A DNA stretch of 64,000 bases. It comes from Pseudophaeomoniella oleicola. Lineage: Eukaryota > Ascomycota > Eurotiomycetes > Phaeomoniellales > Phaeomoniellaceae. Below, piece after piece: positions 58,858 to 64,000 of this stretch. Each line of letters starts with the position of its first letter. Positions within the stretch are counted from its first letter, which is position 1. Below the pieces are notes generated by a model. That model was given only the letters and a program-made list of their open reading frames with translations. It searched no databases and was not told where the DNA came from. A program made the translations under genes and the position numbers. The stretch lies in contig QWDQ01000002.1 in assembly GCA_003868215.1 (NCBI GenBank), positions 682,001 to 746,000 on the forward strand, in the 5' to 3' direction.

Positions 58858-59403
58858 TCAATCAACGGTCAAGTCAACATCGACAGCCACAATCTCGAAA
58901 TTGTAGGGGTTGTAATATCCCGTCGTGGTCTCGTAGACGCCCAGCACCCACTGTCCAGTGAAATGATCGCCGTCTTGCACGGGGATCGTGACGTTGAAGC
59001 GGTACGAGTAGAATCCGGCGTTGGCGTCTAGGTTGTCCGGCTGCTGGGACTTGGCGAGGATTGTGCCGGTCGTGGGCGTGGATGAAGTGGAGAAGGGGTT
59101 CGTGAGCCAGATGTCGACTTCGACGCTCGAGGTTTCGTAGTATTGGGATGAGCAGTAGAGGATTTCCACGATGGTGCCGGAGTAGTCGGAGGAGGATTGG
59201 TGAATCGTGGTGTTGGCGGACGGGTGGATGAGGCCGGAGGTTTCGGGCGTGCAGGCTGGGGTGGAGGCGTTGGACTGGCGGGGAGAGAGGAAGAGCGGAC
59301 GGTGGGAGTGGAGATTGGGGGACGACGAGAGCGGGGTGGCGGTTATGAGGGTGACTGAGAGGAGGAAGATGTAAAATCTGAGGAGCGTAGTCGAGATAAC
59401 CAT
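58858..59403 (-). CDS. Small secreted protein, unknown function
   Basis: Single exon, 181 residues from the ATG at 59403. A signal peptide is clear (MVISTTLLRFYIFLLSVTLITATP). The mature part is rich in Ser, Thr and Tyr, with a possible kexin-like site at LSPRQ near residue 40. N-glycosylation sequons NAS, NTT and NVT are present. Only two mature cysteines are visible, so one disulfide at most. The segments SGLIHPSANTTIHQSSSDYS and VEVDIWLTNP recall a beta-sandwich family of small fungal secreted proteins, but I cannot name it. Codons are strongly C/G-ending. Confidence 0.7.
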   Translation of the reverse strand: MVISTTLLRFYIFLLSVTLITATPLSSSPNLHSHRPLFLSPRQSNASTPACTPETSGLIHPSANTTIHQSSSDYSGTIVEILYCSSQYYETSSVEVDIWLTNPFSTSSTPTTGTILAKSQQPDNLDANAGFYSYRFNVTIPVQDGDHFTGQWVLGVYETTTGYYNPYNFEIVAVDVDLTVD

Positions 59404-60925
59404 TTTAGCAGATATTGTTAGACAGGGAGGTGTTGTCGTTGACCTTTGACGACAAAAGAATGGAAGAAGATGAATGAACCCAGGCGCAAGTATTGGGAGG
59501 ACCACCGTTAATTATTAGAAATAGAAGTGGAAGGTCGAAAGAAGACTTCAAAACACCCAGAGCGGGAATAGTAGGAACGAAAAGAAGAAAGAAATACGAA
59601 AGATACTCATGGCAGCTCCATTCGTGTATATACCTTACCCTCCAGCCTTCCGAAGAGTAGTTTGTAGTTCCATTGACTAGCCAGTCCATCGAACCTACTC
59701 AATCGGCATGAGGACCCAAGAAACTAGAAGACCAGCGTTCCTTTGGTAATTACGCGTGTTCGTGTAAGTATATATCGGTTACATGCTTGTCTTAACTGCC
59801 ACCGTAGTTGATTTTGTTTCCGCAAGAGTCAAGGACAAATTGTTTCCTGGGGATTATGCAGGTGAGATGTGTTAGCGAAGGAGTGCACGTTTTGGTTCAC
59901 AAGTAGATAAATTTGAACGAAGCATTTCAGATCCATGCATGGCGCGCAGGTTGGTGCGAGCGAGAAACGGAAATAAAAGACAAGGAGAGAAATGATCGTC
60001 AGGGTTAGTTGATATCGCACTCCGATAGACCATCGGAATGGCAGTAGTGGTGGTGATAGTGTAAAACATCAACGGCTAAGATGGACTATGCTTGGTTCGT
60101 TTCGATCTATTTTCGTATGACACAACTGATCCAACGGCTGTCATGTACGCAGAGGACATAATCGAGCGGAGAGGTCTCAGAATACCTTGTCTCCTGTCTT
60201 ATTCTCCCGAATAATCCCTGTTCGTGGGAAGTCAGTCCTGTGGCATGCCTGGATAGCATAGGCAGTGACGCAGCATTGATGGTAATTGGGTTCTCCAGTC
60301 ACAACAATCTCCATATGTCCAGATGCGAAAATGAAGGGAATGTTTCCAAAATGCCTATCGAGCTAGACGATGTGATCTTGCAGATCAACGATGGTCATTT
60401 ACTGTAACTAAATTGGTTGGAATGAAAGGTGAAACGATGGAGTAAAGTGATAGGTTGAAGATCTCCGGGTAGCTTCAGTCAGTTCCTTTGTCAAGTTGAC
60501 TATCATAGAGAGAAGCCCAGACTAAGTAGTAGTAGTAGTAGTAGTTGCTCTGTAGCTCATATAAGACTCAGTATGATGATAGACGAGATATAACGGCAAA
60601 GTCGAACATGTTACAAGATATAGAATGAAGGTCGAGTCAATAGTAACTTGTTGAAAAAGCGTGATACTCTCCCATGTTGATTAGTGGTTAGGTAGTTGTT
60701 GGTGGTCTTTCTAGGAACGAATAATAATTAGAGGAGAACCATGAGACGGAATGAAACCGCGGTGGGAGTGAGCCGCCCTCTAAAAGTTCTCAGTCGTGCA
60801 CTGCACTGCACTGCATACAAACCCTCGGTGATCCAAAGAAACCAAGATAGGCGGCGAATGAAGTTGCATTGGTGTTGGCAATTCGATATGCAGTGGCATT
60901 GGTATCATTTGCAGCCACTCGTGCC
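59404..60925. other. Long divergent intergenic region
   Basis: 1.5 kb between divergent genes. It has a (GTA/AGT)n run at 60525-60545 and an ACTGC repeat (GCACTGCACTGCACTGC) near 60797. A 62-codon frame at 60741-60929 overlaps the next start in another frame and is not supported. Confidence 0.45.
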
Positions 60926-61995
60926 ATGAAACTCAACCCCGAAGTCCGAGTCCTCAGGAACATCGATAAGCTCGTTCATACTGATCCTGATTATTGGCCG
61001 ACTTTTCAACTTCGCAATGTTAGAATCTTGCCTCAGGGTAAGGCCAGCTCCAAATATGCCCGATCCGTGAGCCTGCTTGAGGCATCGGCCAGCAAGCCAG
61101 TATGCGTCTTGGGCGAGTTGGGCCAGGTGGATGATGACTACATTGATCGCGGTAGGCTGATCCCTTGTTCCGTGTCCTTTCCACCACCCCTCCTAACAGC
61201 GGTCTAGTCTTTGATGAATACCAGGAAACCCATGATGGCCTCACGATTGTAATTCCCACGGTAACGAATTTCTGCTATGGTGAACAAGACAGGATATGTA
61301 AATTATGGGCAGAAGGTGAAGCAGGATGGTTTGAGATCCAGCCGGCGAAAGATTATCAGCAAATATACCATCAAATGACAGAAGCCGTCACCGAATGGTA
61401 CTTCTTGGAGGATCAACACAATATCAGAGGTACAAGAAAAGCAAGAAACCCTGACGTGGATACTCTGTTGGAAGTCTACCTCAAAAAGCACAGGAAGCAT
61501 GGGAACGTGGAGAATGTTCAAGATTACTTCCATATGAATCAGTATTTTCTTATCTCGCAAATGAAAAAGCAAGACGCTGAGATTGGCGATGTGGACGATA
61601 CAAGATTGAAGTGGGCAGATACAAACATTTACGCCTATTTTGTTGGACACGACCAAGATTGGACAGACGAAGGGGACACTCCTCAAGCCTCTACCAGCTC
61701 ATCTTCTAGCGAGGAAGTCGAGGAGGAGGTTCCTACAACGCCGCTACCAAAACGTCTGAAGGCCGGAAAATCCGCCAAGTCCGCCGGTCTGCGTCCAGCA
61801 GGTCTCACACCCAAGCCCGCAACGCACAAGTCGGTCAGGTCGCGAGCAGGTCTTTCAATGCAGATGGATTCTGATGATGAGAGCACCCCTGATGGTGATG
61901 TGAAGAGGATGACCATGGTTAACGAAATGAAGAAAGCCGGCGCGAGGACGAGTTTCCTAGAGGCCTTTCTTGAGGGCCGCAATGGGGAAACATAG
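60926..61995 (+). CDS. RFTS (DNMT1-RFD) domain protein without a methyltransferase domain
   Basis: Two exons, 60926-61151 and 61208-61995, give 337 residues. The intron (GTAGGC donor, CCTAAC branch, CTAG acceptor) is phase 1 and joins DDYIDR to VFDEYQETHDG. The head reads DPDYWPTFQLRNVRIL with VCVLGELGQVDDDYID, and the second exon has FCYGEQDRICKLWAEGEAGWFEIQP. This order fits the replication-foci-targeting domain of DNMT1-type proteins. No cytosine methyltransferase motif follows; instead there is a Ser/Glu-rich and basic tail. In S. pombe Raf2 carries such a domain and acts in heterochromatin with Clr4. Whether this is that orthologue is inference. An upstream coding exon is possible, since TTTGCAG lies just before the ATG. 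Confidence 0.65.
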
Positions 61996-62329
61996 TGCGC
62001 TGTCCACTTTTGAGACTATACCCTTCATTGTCTGTGGAGTCCGACAGGCGGGGATGCATGTATATATACGACCTGCGTTTGTATTTGGATATGAAGTCAT
62101 GCGAATTCACTTTAGAGCATTTTGAGGGGAGCCACCATTTCTATCCACACCTCACCTCGTTCGGGCTACAGTGTAAGTGGTGGTGTCGCCATAACCGCGG
62201 TGATTGCTCACGCAGGCCGAGGGCAAGAGCAGGGGTTGTTGCCCACTTTTGAGGAGTCAGGGTTGCCTCAATCGACATTCGCAGGATGGACCAGGTCGAC
62301 TTGTGCAATGCACTTGCATGCACTTTTGA
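61996..62329. other. Convergent 3' region
   Basis: 334 bases between convergent gene ends. Nothing notable. Confidence 0.4.
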
Positions 62330-63494
62330 TCAACCCTCTTGAAGCCACGGATCCGCCAAGAGATGACTTGCCGTTGGCCTGTCTCTGGGATCAAGTTTCA
62401 TTATCCTGAGCACGAAAGCCTTGTCTTCGTTGCAGATTTCTTGTCCGGTTGTAAGATGAAAAGGTTTCAAAGTCTCAGGTGGACTGCTCTGTATGATGTA
62501 TACAATTGCTGCCACGCGGTCTTGTTTTGCGATCTCGTCATATGATGCTGGGAACGGCCCAAAGATCCGATTGTGCTTCAAAAGGATCTTAAATTCGTAG
62601 TCATCGTGTTCGGGGGGGGGACGTCCGGTTTGAAAATATGGAATCCCCTGCCATAAATGAGGCTGATAAGCTGGATATGGGAATCAATTGAGTCATGTAT
62701 TCCAAGCGAAATGGAGCATATGCAGCGAGCGCTTACCATAGCCCCAAAAGACCAGATGTCTGTCGCAGTATCCCATCTCATTTGTAAATGTGCTTCAGGA
62801 CTTCTAAAGATAGCCGTTCCTATCGGTTCCCCATTTTGAGCATACGATGTATTTCTGTGGACGGCACTCTCGAAGTCGGCCAGCTGCACATCACCAAATC
62901 GATTCTGCCCCCCTTCTTTGGAATAATTGAACAGGACATTGCTTGGTTTGACATCTGGCAACACAATTACTTAGGAAATGTTCAAGAGATTTCTGAAGTT
63001 ACCAGGTTCTCGGCCTTAGGAGTATAACTAACCTACCTGTATGAACAAACCCGTCATCATGCAATACTCTCAACGCTTCCAGTACCCTCTTAGCAACGTA
63101 TTTGACCTCGACAGACGTAAGTCTCTTAGCATTCGAAGCTTTCAAAAGATCACCACCGTCAAGGTATCTCAACACATTGGCATTGAGGTCTGCTGATGAA
63201 TCTCGAACCTCATCTAACAGGGGCCGTATGAACGGCGTGCGTTGTTGAAAGCGTAATAGAACGCCATGTTCGTTCTGTAAGCGCCAGTGGTCGTGGACGC
63301 TCTCGATTATTACTTTCTCTTTGCTTTGGGTTCTAGGAGCGGGGGAGAAATGTTGCGCGTTATTATTGCATCGTCGTCATAATGAAGATAGATACTTGCC
63401 TTGCTAGCCAGATATACTCCTGTAACTTTTCAGTAATAGTGTACAGATCTTTCAAGCCTTGAAGCTTCTGACCAAGCTTCAGATGACCTGCCAT
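62330..63494 (-). pseudogene. Degenerate protein kinase gene, frame broken at a C9 run
   Basis: Four exons are visible: 63494-63400, 63332-63037, 62954-62737 and 62670-62330. The first intron has a GC donor (AG/GCAAGT) and the others are GT-AG. The catalytic lobe reads FVHTDVKPSNVLF (HTD instead of HRD), LADFESA (DFE instead of DFG), then FRSPEAHLQMRWDTATDIWSFG, and ends with LDPRDRPTASHLL. The glycine loop is absent, and the beta-3 lysine position appears as Glu (KVIIESV). It belongs by eye to a fungus-expanded kinase-like group. In exon 4 a run of nine C (plus-strand G at 62612-62620) puts the two halves in different frames. This is either a sequencing slip or a real break. Without it the protein would be a likely pseudokinase. 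Confidence 0.65.
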
Positions 63495-64000
63495 AAGGCA
63501 TTCTTTGTAGCAGATAAGGTTTCCCTGAGGTGTTTACAGGTAGTTTGGTGGTGCTGGCTGGCTGGCTGGCTTAGATATTCTATTCTTGTAAACCCTGAAC
63601 CCCTTTTGCGCGGTTGAAAGCTTCCATAACTTATAACCAGTTTTGATGTCCCATAAAACAACACAGGTCTACATGGTCTCGCTCGCTCAGATTATCTCAC
63701 ATTCACAGTACCCGACAGTCAACCTTCTAAGCTAGAACCGAAATTATTTATGGTACCTATATCAGCGCGAATGGCCAGAGCAGAGATGGTGTCTGTTTAA
63801 TTCTCATGCCTGTGGCACAGCCTGCCTCCATTTCACTAGGTAGATCGCGATCTTGCTAGATCTGTCATGTTAACACGTTTAATTCTTCAGCTATGAATCG
63901 AACTCGTTCATCGGATATCAAACTCCTCGATAGCTAGACCCTCTCTCTCTGCCTTGTCCATGAACTCTCCTTCCATTATGCCATCGATATAGCAAGCCCC
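63495..64000. other. Right edge, no gene seen
   Basis: About 500 bases upstream of the kinase gene. It has a short GGCT repeat near 63557-63573 and no supported coding sequence. Confidence 0.4.

Noticed and set aside
60741-60929. 62-codon frame overlapping the RFTS gene start
   Set aside because: Different frame from the RFTS exon and no motif.

Overview
The window is nuclear DNA of a filamentous ascomycete (Pezizomycotina). Genes are compact and carry short introns of about 45 to 180 bases with GTAAGT-like donors and CTAAC or CTGAC branch sites. The gene content is fungal: Swd2, Nup192, Tel1, SRP21, Rnr2, Pus4, Trs85, Pol32/Cdc27, Rad18, mitochondrial ribosomal proteins and a PTH11-like rhodopsin-fold membrane protein. 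Intergenic DNA is AT-rich with microsatellites and repeated CCTAGGTA palindromes. The genus cannot be named from this sequence. I saw no rRNA, tRNA, CRISPR, prophage or intact transposon. All names come from reading translated sequence; no database search was run.

Layout. 1-5 kb: 3' end of a class 1 dihydroorotate dehydrogenase, a DUF1308-family protein, and COMPASS subunit Swd2 (minus). 5.6-20.4 kb: nup192 (minus) and tel1 (plus), two very large genes sharing a 571-base divergent promoter. 20.9-24.6 kb: two unrecognised genes; the second has a HeLo/SesA-like helical N-terminus followed by two 31-residue repeats. 24.6-26.7 kb: about 2 kb without a gene. 26.7-33.8 kb: a rhodopsin-fold membrane protein, srp21, rnr2 and pus4. 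34.3-42.5 kb: mitochondrial uL4, trs85, a secreted GH125 exo-mannosidase and pol32. 43.2-48.0 kb: a seven-exon full-length ABCC transporter. 48.5-56.1 kb: rad18, a Dgr2/WDR44-like WD40 protein and the IMP1 inner-membrane protease. 57-64 kb: mitochondrial mL38, a small secreted protein, a stand-alone RFTS-domain protein and a degenerate kinase interrupted at a C9 run.

Working together. Four genome-maintenance genes (tel1, rnr2, pol32, rad18) lie within about 40 kb. Each has an MBF/SBF-like CGCG element upstream, and rnr2 and rad18 share repeated AGCGCGT copies, which suggests common G1/S or DNA-damage control. uL4m, mL38 and IMP1 serve mitochondrial translation and inner-membrane protein maturation. 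The rest are housekeeping or accessory genes with no visible shared pathway; there is no biosynthetic cluster.
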